Notes: generated by a model from the sequence alone, not told the origin. Counted from the stretch's first letter, positions 49,270 to 59,627 are shown. The stretch is DNA of 64,000 nt from Saprospiraceae bacterium (GCA_013140975.1 JABFRV010000029.1:1-64000); one strand, 5' to 3'. Numbers and translations: made by a program.

Positions 49270-50628
49270 CTACTTAATCAAATTCACAAGAAGATTTGGT
49301 GCTATCCCTGCAATGATTGTTCCAATACATAGTGCTGCAAGTATTCCGGCATAAGGATACTCTATTCTCCAGGTTTTAATATCCTTGGAATAAGAAAACA
49401 TTTGATTAATAAGTCTGAAATAATAGTATAGTGATAGCACCGCAAAAATTAAAGCGAAAATTACCAGTGCTATATTTCCAACGTGGGCAGCATTATTTAA
49501 TACAAATAATTTAGCCATGAAACCTGCAGTTAATGGGCCTCCTCCTAATGATATTAATGCAATACTCATAACTATCGCCAAGAAAGGATTATTATAATAT
49601 AATCCTTTAAATGCGGAATGGTTATCATTAAATGATATTTCTTCTACAAAATGTACAGCCAGAAAACAAACCAACGACGCAGCAGCATATGCAATAAGAT
49701 AGAAGATGATTGGCCATGTATTCTCTGCCTGTAAATTTAAAAATCCTATTAATATAAACCCTGCTTGCGCAATTCCTGAATACGCCAACATTCTCTTTAC
49801 GCTTTGCTGCTGTAATGCCATTATATTAGCTACAACAATACTTGCCAAAGCGACCAGGCTAATCAACCAATAAAGCCATTCTGACATATGAATTCCACAA
49901 GAAGAAATAAATTGATAAAGTGCTCCAAAACCTGAGACCTTTACAATCGTTGCCATCGTTGCTGTAAAGATGGTAGGTGTTCCTTGATAAACATCAGGAG
50001 CCCAAAAATGAAATGGAACCAAGGCAATCTTAAATGCAAGACCGGCAAAAATGAGCAAGTAACTGAGATTTAATAACAATGAATTTTGCAAGATTTCAGC
50101 ATCTAATCTAAATGAAGACGTACATGCATAATACAATGCAATGCCAAACAATAATATAGCACTCGCGAAAGCACCAAGAATAAAATATTTTAAACTTGCT
50201 TCACTTGAACTCGCACGACGTCTATCCGCTCCTGCAAGTATGTACATTGCTATGGAAAGAATTTCAATTCCAAGAAACAATACCATGAAGTCTTTATAAC
50301 TTACCATCATTATTCCTCCAATCAATGAGTAGATTAATAGTCCAGAAAAATCTGCCATCTCTTCTGAGCCCCTTCTTCTAAATTCATTAATAAATGGAAG
50401 AATACAACAAGCAATTGCTAATATTACTATACTGAATATTCTCGATGCTCCTTTGACATCCATCATATTCATAAACCATTCATCCCACAATGTCTGCTGT
50501 GTCATATAACATAACATCGCAAGAGCAACACCGATCACTGAAACAGGTAAAATTAAATCTCTGTTCTTCGAAAATCCAAGGAACAAAACCAAGGTTGCAA
50601 AAAATGTCAGAATTACGATAGAAAGCAT
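49270..50628 (-). CDS. nuoN: NADH-quinone oxidoreductase subunit N
   Basis: Multi-TM; KIALVPFHFWAPDVYQGTPT; position after nuoM. Confidence 0.95.
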   Translation of the reverse strand: MLSIVILTFFATLVLFLGFSKNRDLILPVSVIGVALAMLCYMTQQTLWDEWFMNMMDVKGASRIFSIVILAIACCILPFINEFRRRGSEEMADFSGLLIYSLIGGIMMVSYKDFMVLFLGIEILSIAMYILAGADRRRASSSEASLKYFILGAFASAILLFGIALYYACTSSFRLDAEILQNSLLLNLSYLLIFAGLAFKIALVPFHFWAPDVYQGTPTIFTATMATIVKVSGFGALYQFISSCGIHMSEWLYWLISLVALASIVVANIMALQQQSVKRMLAYSGIAQAGFILIGFLNLQAENTWPIIFYLIAYAAASLVCFLAVHFVEEISFNDNHSAFKGLYYNNPFLAIVMSIALISLGGGPLTAGFMAKLFVLNNAAHVGNIALVIFALIFAVLSLYYYFRLINQMFSYSKDIKTWRIEYPYAGILAALCIGTIIAGIAPNLLVNLIK

Positions 50629-50629
50629 A

Positions 50630-52084
50630 TTATTGTAACTTTGATTTTATTTGTACAAATGAACTTACTGCCTGATCCGCTAAGTCAAGCCAACTCGCAG
50701 GAAAAAATCCTAAAGCAATAACCAATATTGAAAGTATAATTAATGCATATTCTTCATTTAAGGTAATTGGACTCCAGTTACTATTTGTTGAATTTGCTTC
50801 GCCAAACATAGATTTTTGATAAAATCTAAATGTATAGATCGCTCCAAGAATAATACTCAATCCGGCTAATAATGCAAATATCAATTTAACACCCGTAAGT
50901 CCTAAGAGAATATCAAATTCTCCAATAAACCCACTTGTCAAAGGAAGCCCTACAGCACCCAGACAAAGAACAAAAAAGTATGTCGCTAATCTTGGTTGAG
51001 AACTTGCGATTCCACTACTTCCATAGATACTTGAACTATTTGTTCTAAACATGATTGAATCTACAACCATAAATAATCCTGCTGCCACCAATCCATGAGA
51101 AAGCATTTGAAATAACGATCCTTGTAAACCTGACAGACTTGCCGTAAATATTCCGGCTGCTATCATTCCCATATGTGATAATGAAGAATAAGCAAGTAAT
51201 CGCGTCATTGAAGATTGTCTCCACGCAATTAATGCAGCATACAATATTCCAATTATGCAAAGTACAATTAGTGGAGTCTGATATTGATGTATTGCATCTT
51301 CAACAACATTAAAAAATCGCAATAATCCAAATACACCCATTTTTGAAAGAACAGCAGCAATTATAATAATAGCAGGTCTGTCTCCTTCAGAATACAAATC
51401 CGCCTGCCAAGTGTGAAATGGAAATAATGGAGATTTAATAGCAAAGGCAATAAATAATCCTGCTAAAATCCAGGTTTGAGACTTCAAGCTTAATTCTATA
51501 TCATAGAGCATTGACCAATCAGATGGAATTCCAATAGTAGCTAGTGAACGAAGGTAAATTATAGCAGCAAGCATTAGAAAGCTACCGAAAACAGTATAGA
51601 TAAAAAATTTAAACAATGCTCTATTTCTGTCTGCACCACCATACATCAATACCATAAAATAAAATGGTAGTAGTGCTAACTCAAAAAACACGTAGAATGT
51701 AAGATCATTTTGCGCACTAAAAAAACCGATCAACGCACTTAAACCGGTCATCATTAATACATAATAAGACTTTCTTCTATAATTGCTATACTTGATAGAG
51801 GCGAGAATTCCTACAGGAACAACTAATGTTGACAATAAAATCATAAATAGTCCTAACGAGTCCAGCCCAAAATGTAGATCCACATTTATTCCCGGTATCC
51901 ATGGCATGGAAAATTCATTCTCAATCTTCTTACTTGAATCAAATTGACTTAGAAAGAAAATAAAAAAGAATAGAGTTGATCCTGCGCCTGCTAATGCAAT
52001 ACCGGAAGACCATTTTTTATTAAGCAATGAAATCAGCAAGCCAAATACAAGGGGTAATAATATCAGATATAAAATCGAAATCAT
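50630..52084 (-). CDS. nuoM: NADH-quinone oxidoreductase subunit M
   Basis: AIKSPLFPFHTWQADLYSEGDRP, LLAYSSLSHMGMI. Confidence 0.95.
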   Translation of the reverse strand: MISILYLILLPLVFGLLISLLNKKWSSGIALAGAGSTLFFFIFFLSQFDSSKKIENEFSMPWIPGINVDLHFGLDSLGLFMILLSTLVVPVGILASIKYSNYRRKSYYVLMMTGLSALIGFFSAQNDLTFYVFFELALLPFYFMVLMYGGADRNRALFKFFIYTVFGSFLMLAAIIYLRSLATIGIPSDWSMLYDIELSLKSQTWILAGLFIAFAIKSPLFPFHTWQADLYSEGDRPAIIIIAAVLSKMGVFGLLRFFNVVEDAIHQYQTPLIVLCIIGILYAALIAWRQSSMTRLLAYSSLSHMGMIAAGIFTASLSGLQGSLFQMLSHGLVAAGLFMVVDSIMFRTNSSSIYGSSGIASSQPRLATYFFVLCLGAVGLPLTSGFIGEFDILLGLTGVKLIFALLAGLSIILGAIYTFRFYQKSMFGEANSTNSNWSPITLNEEYALIILSILVIALGFFPASWLDLADQAVSSFVQIKSKLQ

Positions 52085-52089
52085 GCTGA

Positions 52090-53979
52090 TTAAAATTTAA
52101 ATAAAAATAGTAAAGCAAAAGCCAAAAATCCAAGAAGTATAGAGATCATATACCAACTTATATTTCCTGACTGCAAGGGCTTTAATTCAAGACTTGCTTT
52201 CGTAACAATTGAACCCGGAATTCTAACAATTGCATCTACACCTTGTCTTTCAAATATGTTTTTAAACCAAGAACCAAGAGTTCTTAATGGTTTGGTAAAA
52301 ATCGCCGCATAAATTTCATCCAGATAATATTTATTCCACAGCAATCCTGAAAGTCCAGTATTTTCTTTTTCAAAATCTTCTTTGGTAACTGTAGTGTATT
52401 TCTTATATGTCAAAAATGCAATGATTGCCAGAACTACCAATGTTACACCCCACAGTGTGAATTCAAAAAAGTGGCTAACCTTATGCGTATGATCAACTAC
52501 ACTAAATTTTAAAAAATCTTTCACATAATGATGGTGTGAAATTATTTCCGGCATTCCGGCAAATCCACCAATAATTGACAAGAAAGCCAAAACAATCAAT
52601 GGAAATAATATTATCCATGGTGATTCATGAGCATGATCCCAAGTATGTGAATCTCCTCGATACTTTCCATGAAATGTTGAGAAGTAAAGTCGCAACATAT
52701 ACCATGCTGTAAAAACTGAAGCGAACGCAAGAACAATAAATCCGAGTGCATTCCAGCTATAAACAGATGCAAGTATTTCATCTTTAGAGAAAAATCCAGC
52801 TAAAGGAGGACAGCCTGCGATAGCTAATGTTCCAATAAGAAATACCAGGTGGGTTACTTTCATTTTCGACTTCAAGCCACCCATATTTTTAATATCCTGT
52901 TCGCCATGTAAGCCATGTATAACAGAACCTGCTGCAAGGAATAATAATGCCTTGAAAAATGCGTGCGTCATTACATGAAAAATTGCAGTAGAGTATGCGG
53001 CAACACCCAATGCAGAAGCCATATATCCCAATTGGCTAACAGTTGAATATGCCAATACTTTTTTAATATCGTTCTGTTTAAGGGCTATTGAAGCTGCAAC
53101 AATAGCAGTAACAACTCCCGTCCACATAATAACATTTAATGTAAATGGTGCGAGATTAAATAATAATGACATTCTTGCAACAAGATAAATTCCTGCTGTA
53201 ACCATAGTAGCAGCATGTATCAATGCTGAAACAGGTGTAGGTCCTGCCATCGCATCCGGCAACCAGGTGAACAATGGAATCTGTGCTGACTTTCCACAAA
53301 CACCTAAAAACAAAAGCAATGTTATTAATATAATACTTGGATCATTTTTAGATAGCTCACCAAAACTTTCCTGAATTTTTACAATTTCAACGGAGTTAAA
53401 TTTAATTGCCAGTAAGAAAATTCCCAGAATAAATCCAAGATCACCAATTCGATTCATTACGAATGCCTTTCTGGCTGCCTTATTATATTCCGGATTCTTA
53501 AACCAGAAACCAATTAATAAAAAAGAACATAATCCAACTCCTTCCCATCCTGCAAATAGTAATACCAGATTTGATCCGGTTACTAATAATATCATTGAAA
53601 ATAAAAACAGATTCAAGTACGCAAAAAATCTGCTAAAGCCGGGATCATCTTTCATGTATCCAATAGAGTATACATGTATCAAGGTTCCTACTCCTGTAAT
53701 AATAAATAACATTAATAAGGTAAGGTGATCCAGATATACTGAAAAATTAACGGGGTTGCTTAAGCCTATACTAAACCAATTATAAATAACAATATTCTTG
53801 GCCTCCAATAAAGGAACAGTAAAATAAATTAAACTTGTTGCAATGAATCCTAAAATCGGACCAACACATGCAATGAAACCACTTGTACTTTTAGATAATT
53901 TGGAACCAAAAATTCCATTGATAAGAAAACCCAACAATGTTGGCCATAGAATAAGATGAATTAGTCCTTCTGCGCTCAT
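52090..53979 (-). CDS. nuoL: NADH-quinone oxidoreductase subunit L
   Basis: WEGVGLCSFLLIGFWF, AQIPLFTWLPDAMAGPTPVSALIHAATMVTAG. Confidence 0.97.
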   Translation of the reverse strand: MSAEGLIHLILWPTLLGFLINGIFGSKLSKSTSGFIACVGPILGFIATSLIYFTVPLLEAKNIVIYNWFSIGLSNPVNFSVYLDHLTLLMLFIITGVGTLIHVYSIGYMKDDPGFSRFFAYLNLFLFSMILLVTGSNLVLLFAGWEGVGLCSFLLIGFWFKNPEYNKAARKAFVMNRIGDLGFILGIFLLAIKFNSVEIVKIQESFGELSKNDPSIILITLLLFLGVCGKSAQIPLFTWLPDAMAGPTPVSALIHAATMVTAGIYLVARMSLLFNLAPFTLNVIMWTGVVTAIVAASIALKQNDIKKVLAYSTVSQLGYMASALGVAAYSTAIFHVMTHAFFKALLFLAAGSVIHGLHGEQDIKNMGGLKSKMKVTHLVFLIGTLAIAGCPPLAGFFSKDEILASVYSWNALGFIVLAFASVFTAWYMLRLYFSTFHGKYRGDSHTWDHAHESPWIILFPLIVLAFLSIIGGFAGMPEIISHHHYVKDFLKFSVVDHTHKVSHFFEFTLWGVTLVVLAIIAFLTYKKYTTVTKEDFEKENTGLSGLLWNKYYLDEIYAAIFTKPLRTLGSWFKNIFERQGVDAIVRIPGSIVTKASLELKPLQSGNISWYMISILLGFLAFALLFLFKF

Positions 53980-53989
53980 TGAATTTTGA

Positions 53990-54322
53990 TTATCCTTTTA
54001 GTTTGTTAAATACATCTATATTAGTGGACTTCAGATTTTTATAAACCATTACAATTATAGCAAGTCCCACTGCTACTTCCGCAGCTGCTACAGCCATAGT
54101 AAAAAACACCATAATTTGTCCTCCCGGATTACCGTAGTAAGCCGATGTTGATGTCAACATTAAATTGGCAGCATTTAACATTATCTCAATACACATAAAT
54201 ACGATGATAATACTTTTCCTTGTCATTACACCAATGAGTCCAACAACGAATAATGCAGCACTTAATAATATGTAGTGCGTTAAAGGAATAGCTGAAAATA
54301 TTTCTGGTGCGGTAGATTCCAT
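53990..54322 (-). CDS. nuoK: NADH-quinone oxidoreductase subunit K
   Basis: IEIMLNAANLMLTSTS...GQIMVFFTMAVAAAEVAVGLAI. Confidence 0.96.
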   Translation of the reverse strand: MESTAPEIFSAIPLTHYILLSAALFVVGLIGVMTRKSIIIVFMCIEIMLNAANLMLTSTSAYYGNPGGQIMVFFTMAVAAAEVAVGLAIIVMVYKNLKSTNIDVFNKLKG

Positions 54323-54329
54323 TTTTGAA

Positions 54330-54833
54330 TTATTCGTTTACAATTTTTTCTTTTCTGCTTAATAAAACAACTCCTGCCATTGCTATAAGAAACAATACCG
54401 AACTAATCTCCATTGGAAGAAGATACTCTTTATATAATACGTTTCCAAGATTTTCGACCAATCCAATTGAATGATTGGCATTTTCATTTTGCAAAAGGTT
54501 TGATTTTTGCAAAGCAGATATTACAATAAGAAAGAAACTTCCTCCTCCTACCAATGCAGCCAACCATGGTAAAAATCCTTTATAGGGTTCAACTTCCTTA
54601 TTTAAGTTTAAGAACATAACCACAAAAAGAAAAAGTACCATAATAGCACCTGCATATACAACGATATTTACCAATGCTAAAAATTGTGCATTGAGTAAAA
54701 CATAATGTGCAGAAATTAAAAAGAAAGTTGCGACTAAAAATAAGATACTCCGTATTGGATGCTTGCTTATAACTACCATGCAAGCACAAAGTATTGTGGC
54801 AATTGAGAGCGCGTAAAATATTTTATCTATCAT
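54330..54833 (-). CDS. nuoJ: NADH-quinone oxidoreductase subunit J
   Basis: HYVLLNAQFLALVNIVVYAGAIMVLFLFVVMFLNL. Confidence 0.95.
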   Translation of the reverse strand: MIDKIFYALSIATILCACMVVISKHPIRSILFLVATFFLISAHYVLLNAQFLALVNIVVYAGAIMVLFLFVVMFLNLNKEVEPYKGFLPWLAALVGGGSFFLIVISALQKSNLLQNENANHSIGLVENLGNVLYKEYLLPMEISSVLFLIAMAGVVLLSRKEKIVNE

Positions 54834-55342
54834 GCCTTAGCTTGTAAAAATGGTTCAACAAGTCGATCTTTTCCATATATGAAATCTTCACGTTCGTAAC
54901 TCGCAGGCGCCATCTTGTCATTTTGTAAGAAAATAGCTGCTTTAGGGCACGCCTCCTCACAAAGTCCACAAAAAATGCATCTCAACATATTGATTTCATA
55001 TACTGATGCATATTTCTCTTCTCTATAAAGTCCTTCTTCTCCTCTCTTTCTTTCTGAAGCAGTCATGCTTATTGCTTCTGCTGGACAAGCCAATGCACAT
55101 AGACCACAAGCAGTACATCTTTCTGCACCCTTTTCATCTCTTTTTAAAATATGAAGCCCTCTAAACACTTCACTCATTGGACGTTGCTCTTCCGGGTAGG
55201 ATATCGTTGCTTTCTTTTTAAACAAATGAGATATGGTGATACTCATTCCTTTTAGAATAGCAGGAATATATATTTTTTCCATAAAAGTCATTGGCTTACG
55301 CTCCATGACTTTTATCCTATCTGTTAATTTTACTACACTCAT
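54830..55342 (-). CDS. nuoI: NADH-quinone oxidoreductase subunit I
   Basis: CTACGLCALACPAEAI, CIFCGLCEEACPKAAI. Confidence 0.96.
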   Translation of the reverse strand: MSVVKLTDRIKVMERKPMTFMEKIYIPAILKGMSITISHLFKKKATISYPEEQRPMSEVFRGLHILKRDEKGAERCTACGLCALACPAEAISMTASERKRGEEGLYREEKYASVYEINMLRCIFCGLCEEACPKAAIFLQNDKMAPASYEREDFIYGKDRLVEPFLQAKA

Positions 55343-55343
55343 A

Positions 55344-56366
55344 CTATAAACCCATTTTATATAAAATAACCGCGCCGGTAATCAATATATTAATTACCGC
55401 TAGAGGTATTAATATTCTCCAACCCAAATTCATTAATTGATCATATCTAAATCTTGGAAGAGTCCATCTCACCCACATAAAGAAAAATATGAAGAAAAAG
55501 ATTTTTCCAAACATTACACCAACACTTAAAGCTGTTTTTAGTATTCCCGGCTCCATAGAAGAAATTCCAGGAAAATGATATCCGCCAAAAAATAAAGTTG
55601 CCAATACAGCACTGCTGATAAACATATTTATATACTCAGCAAATAAATAAAAGCCAAGCTTCATAGAAGAAAACTCTGTGTGATACCCTCCCACTAATTC
55701 AGTCTCACACTCCGGTAAATCAAAAGGTGCGCGATTTGTCTCAGCAAATGCACATACCAGGAATATTAAAAAACCCAAAGGCTGATAAAATACATTCCAA
55801 TGCCAGCCTGCTTGTTGATCGACAATATCCTTAAGACTTAATGAAGAGCTCATCATAACCAATGCTATGATAGAAAGTCCCATTGCAAGTTCGTAACTAA
55901 TATTTTGTGACGCAGCACGAATTGCTCCCAATAAAGAAAATTTATTATTGGATGCCCAGCCGCCAATTAATATACCATATACTCCAAGCGATACAACACC
56001 AAAGATGTATAATAATCCTACATTAATATCTGTTGCCTGAAGAGAAAATGGCTTCCCATCTACTATAATATCCGGACCAAAAGGAATAACTGCACTTGTC
56101 ATAAGAGCAGTAATCATAAAAAATCCCGGGCCCATTAGAAATAACCATCGATCTGCTTTCATCGGAATAAATTCTTCTTTAAAGAATAGCTTTACTCCAT
56201 CAGCCAAAGGTTGTAATAATCCAAAGGGTCCAGCTCTGTTGGGTCCTAATCTGTCTTGTAGAAATGCTGCAATTTTTCTTTCTGCATATGTAGAATACAT
56301 TGCAATAAAAAGTGATAATCCAAATATCACCGAAATGAAAATGATTTTAAGAATTATCCAACTCAT
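55344..56366 (-). CDS. nuoH: NADH-quinone oxidoreductase subunit H
   Basis: YAERKIAAFLQDRLGPNRAGPFGLLQPLADGVKLFFKE, AETNRAPFDLPECETELVGGYHTEFS. Confidence 0.97.
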   Translation of the reverse strand: MSWIILKIIFISVIFGLSLFIAMYSTYAERKIAAFLQDRLGPNRAGPFGLLQPLADGVKLFFKEEFIPMKADRWLFLMGPGFFMITALMTSAVIPFGPDIIVDGKPFSLQATDINVGLLYIFGVVSLGVYGILIGGWASNNKFSLLGAIRAASQNISYELAMGLSIIALVMMSSSLSLKDIVDQQAGWHWNVFYQPLGFLIFLVCAFAETNRAPFDLPECETELVGGYHTEFSSMKLGFYLFAEYINMFISSAVLATLFFGGYHFPGISSMEPGILKTALSVGVMFGKIFFFIFFFMWVRWTLPRFRYDQLMNLGWRILIPLAVINILITGAVILYKMGL

Positions 56367-57328
56367 TCTGATACAAATTTTGCGTCTACATTTACTGCAG
56401 GAGAATGATCAAGGACTTTATACTTATTGGTTGTGATTACTGAATCATTATCCATTTCGTAAGGTTCTCCAATTGTCCAGTCGTTCATATTCTTATGTTC
56501 GAATCTACAGTTATTACAAATAAAATCAAGAACCTCCCCAAATTTATTTTTCCTAGCAGTAACACGAATTACATCATTATTTTTTACCCAGGCAACTGCT
56601 TCACCTTTACACTTATCACATTCCCGATGTGCATAAAAAGGTTTGGAGAACCATACTCTCTGTTTAAATCTATATTTCTTATCTGTTAAGGCTCCGACAG
56701 GACAGACATCAATAATATTTCCAGAAAAATCATTGTCTATAGCATTCTGAATATACGTGCTAATTTCAGAAACATCACCTCTGTTTATAACACCATGCAC
56801 TCTTTTATTGGTTAGTTGATCAGCAGTATAAACACATCGATAACATAAAATACAACGTGTCATGTGAAGCTGAATATTCTCACCTAAATCTATTTTATCA
56901 AATTCTCTTCTTCCTTCTTCGTAACGTGTTGATTCAGTTCCATGCTTGTAAGAAAGATTCTGAAGATCGCATTCACCTGCCTGATCACAGACCGGACAAT
57001 CCAAAGGATGGTTAATTAATAAAAATTCTACAACTCCTTTTCTTGCTTCTAAAACTTCCGGAGATGTCTCATTTTCAATAACCATTCCATGCTCAACTCT
57101 TGTCAGACAACTTGCTACTAATTTAGGCATCGGTCTCGGATTGGCTTCACTTCCCTGTGTAACTTTTACCAAACATACACGACACTTACCTCCTGTTTCT
57201 TTCAATGGAGTATAATAACACATTGCAGGAGGATAATTTTCTCCTATCATACGAGCTGCTTGAAGGATAGTTGTGCCCGGAGGAACTTCGATACTTTTTC
57301 CGTCTATTGTGACTTTTAAGTTATTCAT
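56363..57328 (-). CDS. nuoG: NADH-quinone oxidoreductase subunit G (short form, 321 aa)
   Basis: TTILQAARMIGENYPPAMCYYTPLKETGGKCRVCLV, DCPVCDQAGECDLQNLSYKHG, CILCYRCVYTADQL; no molybdopterin domain. Confidence 0.92.
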   Translation of the reverse strand: MNNLKVTIDGKSIEVPPGTTILQAARMIGENYPPAMCYYTPLKETGGKCRVCLVKVTQGSEANPRPMPKLVASCLTRVEHGMVIENETSPEVLEARKGVVEFLLINHPLDCPVCDQAGECDLQNLSYKHGTESTRYEEGRREFDKIDLGENIQLHMTRCILCYRCVYTADQLTNKRVHGVINRGDVSEISTYIQNAIDNDFSGNIIDVCPVGALTDKKYRFKQRVWFSKPFYAHRECDKCKGEAVAWVKNNDVIRVTARKNKFGEVLDFICNNCRFEHKNMNDWTIGEPYEMDNDSVITTNKYKVLDHSPAVNVDAKFVSE

Positions 57329-57333
57329 ATTAG

Positions 57334-57370
57334 TTTTTAGGTATTAGGACTTAGGGGTTAGATTTTAAAT
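57334..57370 (+). repeat. Period-7 degenerate array TTAGGTA|TTAGGAC|TTAGGGG|TTAGATT|TTAAATT
   Basis: Direct reading; overlaps the 3' end of the four-helix-bundle CDS. Confidence 0.8.
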
Positions 57371-57713
57371 TTAATGACTTTCTCAAACCACTAATAATTT
57401 TTGAAATTTCATTTGATTTTTCAATTAAGTTATCTCTTTTTGTTAAATCAATATATTTTAATTTACTTGCTAGATACAACATCGATCTTGTCTCACTACA
57501 TGATCCAGAAGCAATAAAAAGAAACCTGTTAAATTCTTTAGTAGAAGATCTATCGTAACCTTCTGCAATATTATTTGAAATTGACACTACTGCTTTAAGG
57601 ATTTGATCTTTAAAACCATAATCTTTGGATTTATTAAAAATTTCATAAAGCTCAACTGCAAAGTCTTGCGCCTTTTGCCAAGCAATGATATCTTTAAATC
57701 TTTTAAAACTCAT
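57351..57713 (-). CDS. Four helix bundle protein (TIGR02436 / 23S rRNA intervening-sequence protein family)
   Basis: IIAWQKAQDFAVELYEIF...ISNNIAEGYDRSSTKEFNRFLFIASGSCSETRSMLYLA. Confidence 0.93.
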   Translation of the reverse strand: MSFKRFKDIIAWQKAQDFAVELYEIFNKSKDYGFKDQILKAVVSISNNIAEGYDRSSTKEFNRFLFIASGSCSETRSMLYLASKLKYIDLTKRDNLIEKSNEISKIISGLRKSLNLKSNP

Positions 57714-57719
57714 ATAGTA

Positions 57720-57799
57720 CTAATTTCTAGTCTCTAACTTCTATCTTCTAACTCTAACCTCTAATTTCTAAACTCTAACTTCTAGCCTCTAACTTCTTA
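57720..57799 (-). repeat. Period-7 degenerate array (TTAGANN on minus strand, about 12 units)
   Basis: Reverse complement reads TTAGAAG..TTAGAGT TTAGAAA TTAGAGG TTAGAG TTAGAAG...; runs through the nuoF stop codon. Confidence 0.85.
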
Positions 57800-59131
57800 A
57801 TGTACCAATTCCATCGATCTATGTAAATGTCTCTTACAACAGGACTCAGGATTCCGAACATGTTCTTCAAACTCATGTCGGAAATGTCTTATCGCACTTG
57901 CGACCGGCCATGCAGCTGCTTCACCTAATGGACAGATTGTTTTTCCTTCTATTTTTTTAGCAATATCTACAAGAAGATCTATGTCAGACATCTTTCCATG
58001 TCCATATTCTATACGATGTAAAACTTTTTCCATCCATCCTGTTCCTTCCCTGCAAGGACTACATTGTCCACACGATTCGTGATGATAGAATCTTGTAAAA
58101 TTCCAGAGATTTCTTACTATACACTGATCTTCATCATAAACTATGAAGCCTCCCGATCCCAACATAGTTCCACTTACAAATCCACCATCACTTAATGATT
58201 CATAAGTCATCAATCTGGGTTCTCCATTGATTGTTCTTAAAATTAATTCCGCAGGTAGTATTGGAACGGATGATCCTCCAGCAACAACAGCCTTTAGTTT
58301 TTTACCATTCGGAATTCCTCCACAATATTGATCACTATAAATAAAATCTTCGACGGTTACGCCCAATTCGATTTCATATACTCCGGGCTTATTAATATTT
58401 CCGCATGCAGAAATTAATTTTGTTCCTGTGCTCTTACCTACACCTATCGCAGCATATGCTTCTCCTCCATTATTTACAATCCAAGGAACATCAGCAATTG
58501 TCTCCACATTATTTACAACTGTTGGACATCCATATAATCCCCATACTGCCGGAAACGGAGGCTTGTTTCTTGGATTCCCACGCTTACCTTCCAATGATTC
58601 AAGCAATGCTGTTTCTTCACCACATATATACGCTCCACCTCCAGGATGTACATAAAGATCCAATGAATAATTAGATCCAAGAATATTATTTCCCAGATAT
58701 CCAGCCTTATAAGATTCCTGAATTGCTTTCTCAAGAATTTGAATGACATTCATCATTTCACCACGTACATAGATATAAGATGTGCGAGCACCTAATGCAT
58801 AAGAAGATGTAATCATACCTTCTATTAATGCATGGGGAATATGTTGCATCAAGTATCTGTCCTTAAATGTTCCGGGTTCAGATTCATCTGCATTACATAC
58901 AAGGTATCTCGGTTTTTCAGATTTTTTATCCAGGAAAGACCATTTCATCCCTGTTGGAAATCCTGCCCCGCCACGTCCTCTTAATCCGGATTTTTTTACT
59001 TCTTCGGTAACTTCATCCGGAGACATAGAGAAAGCTTTTTTCAAAGACTGATATCCTCCATGTGCAACATAAGTTTCCAAAGTATGTATACCCGGCACAT
59101 TGATATGTTGAAGTAATATTTTTTTAGACAT
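57797..59131 (-). CDS. nuoF: NADH-quinone oxidoreductase subunit F
   Basis: LRGRGGAGFPTGMKWSF, HPGGGAYICGEETALLESLEG, CGQCSPCREGTGWM. Confidence 0.97.
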   Translation of the reverse strand: MSKKILLQHINVPGIHTLETYVAHGGYQSLKKAFSMSPDEVTEEVKKSGLRGRGGAGFPTGMKWSFLDKKSEKPRYLVCNADESEPGTFKDRYLMQHIPHALIEGMITSSYALGARTSYIYVRGEMMNVIQILEKAIQESYKAGYLGNNILGSNYSLDLYVHPGGGAYICGEETALLESLEGKRGNPRNKPPFPAVWGLYGCPTVVNNVETIADVPWIVNNGGEAYAAIGVGKSTGTKLISACGNINKPGVYEIELGVTVEDFIYSDQYCGGIPNGKKLKAVVAGGSSVPILPAELILRTINGEPRLMTYESLSDGGFVSGTMLGSGGFIVYDEDQCIVRNLWNFTRFYHHESCGQCSPCREGTGWMEKVLHRIEYGHGKMSDIDLLVDIAKKIEGKTICPLGEAAAWPVASAIRHFRHEFEEHVRNPESCCKRHLHRSMELVH

Positions 59132-59627
59132 CTTTCAGTCCTTTTATTTTTAATTCTTCTATTAAGTCATCAAATTTCTTCTTTGTCATATTCTCCTGAT
59201 AAATATACTCAGGTCCAATTTGTAAAACAGGTCCTGTTCCACAAGCTGCAAGACATTCAACGGTCTTTAAAGTTATTAATCCGTCTTCCGTTGTCTCGCC
59301 AACTTTAATATTGAGTTTTTCTTCCATATACTGAACAAATTCTTCAGCACCTACTGTGCAACATGGCCCGGTTCGACAAACTTCGATAACAAACTTCCCA
59401 ACTTTTTTAACATGAAACATTGTATAAAAAGTAGCTACTTCATATACTTCAATCGGTTGTATATCCAAAACTTCAGCTACCTCGTCCATTGCTTGTACAG
59501 GTAACCATCCTTGCTCTGCTTGTGCAAGATGCAAAGCAGGAAGTAATGCAGATTTTTGTCTGTCGTCAGGATAACGAGATTTTAATTTTGTAATCTCTTG
59601 AATTGTATTTGAACTTAGTATTGACAT
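59124..59627 (-). CDS. nuoE: NADH-quinone oxidoreductase subunit E
   Basis: YEVATFYTMFHVKKVGKFVIEVCRTGPCC, ECLAACGTGPVLQIG. Confidence 0.96.
   Translation of the reverse strand: MSILSSNTIQEITKLKSRYPDDRQKSALLPALHLAQAEQGWLPVQAMDEVAEVLDIQPIEVYEVATFYTMFHVKKVGKFVIEVCRTGPCCTVGAEEFVQYMEEKLNIKVGETTEDGLITLKTVECLAACGTGPVLQIGPEYIYQENMTKKKFDDLIEELKIKGLKDV

Noticed and set aside
56363-57328. nuoG as a frameshifted pseudogene
   Set aside because: ORF ends cleanly with a 4-nt overlap to nuoH, and short NuoG forms are known in Bacteroidetes.
58405-58749. Plus/minus ORFs inside nuoF
   Set aside because: Overlap a strongly conserved nuoF frame; shadow ORFs.
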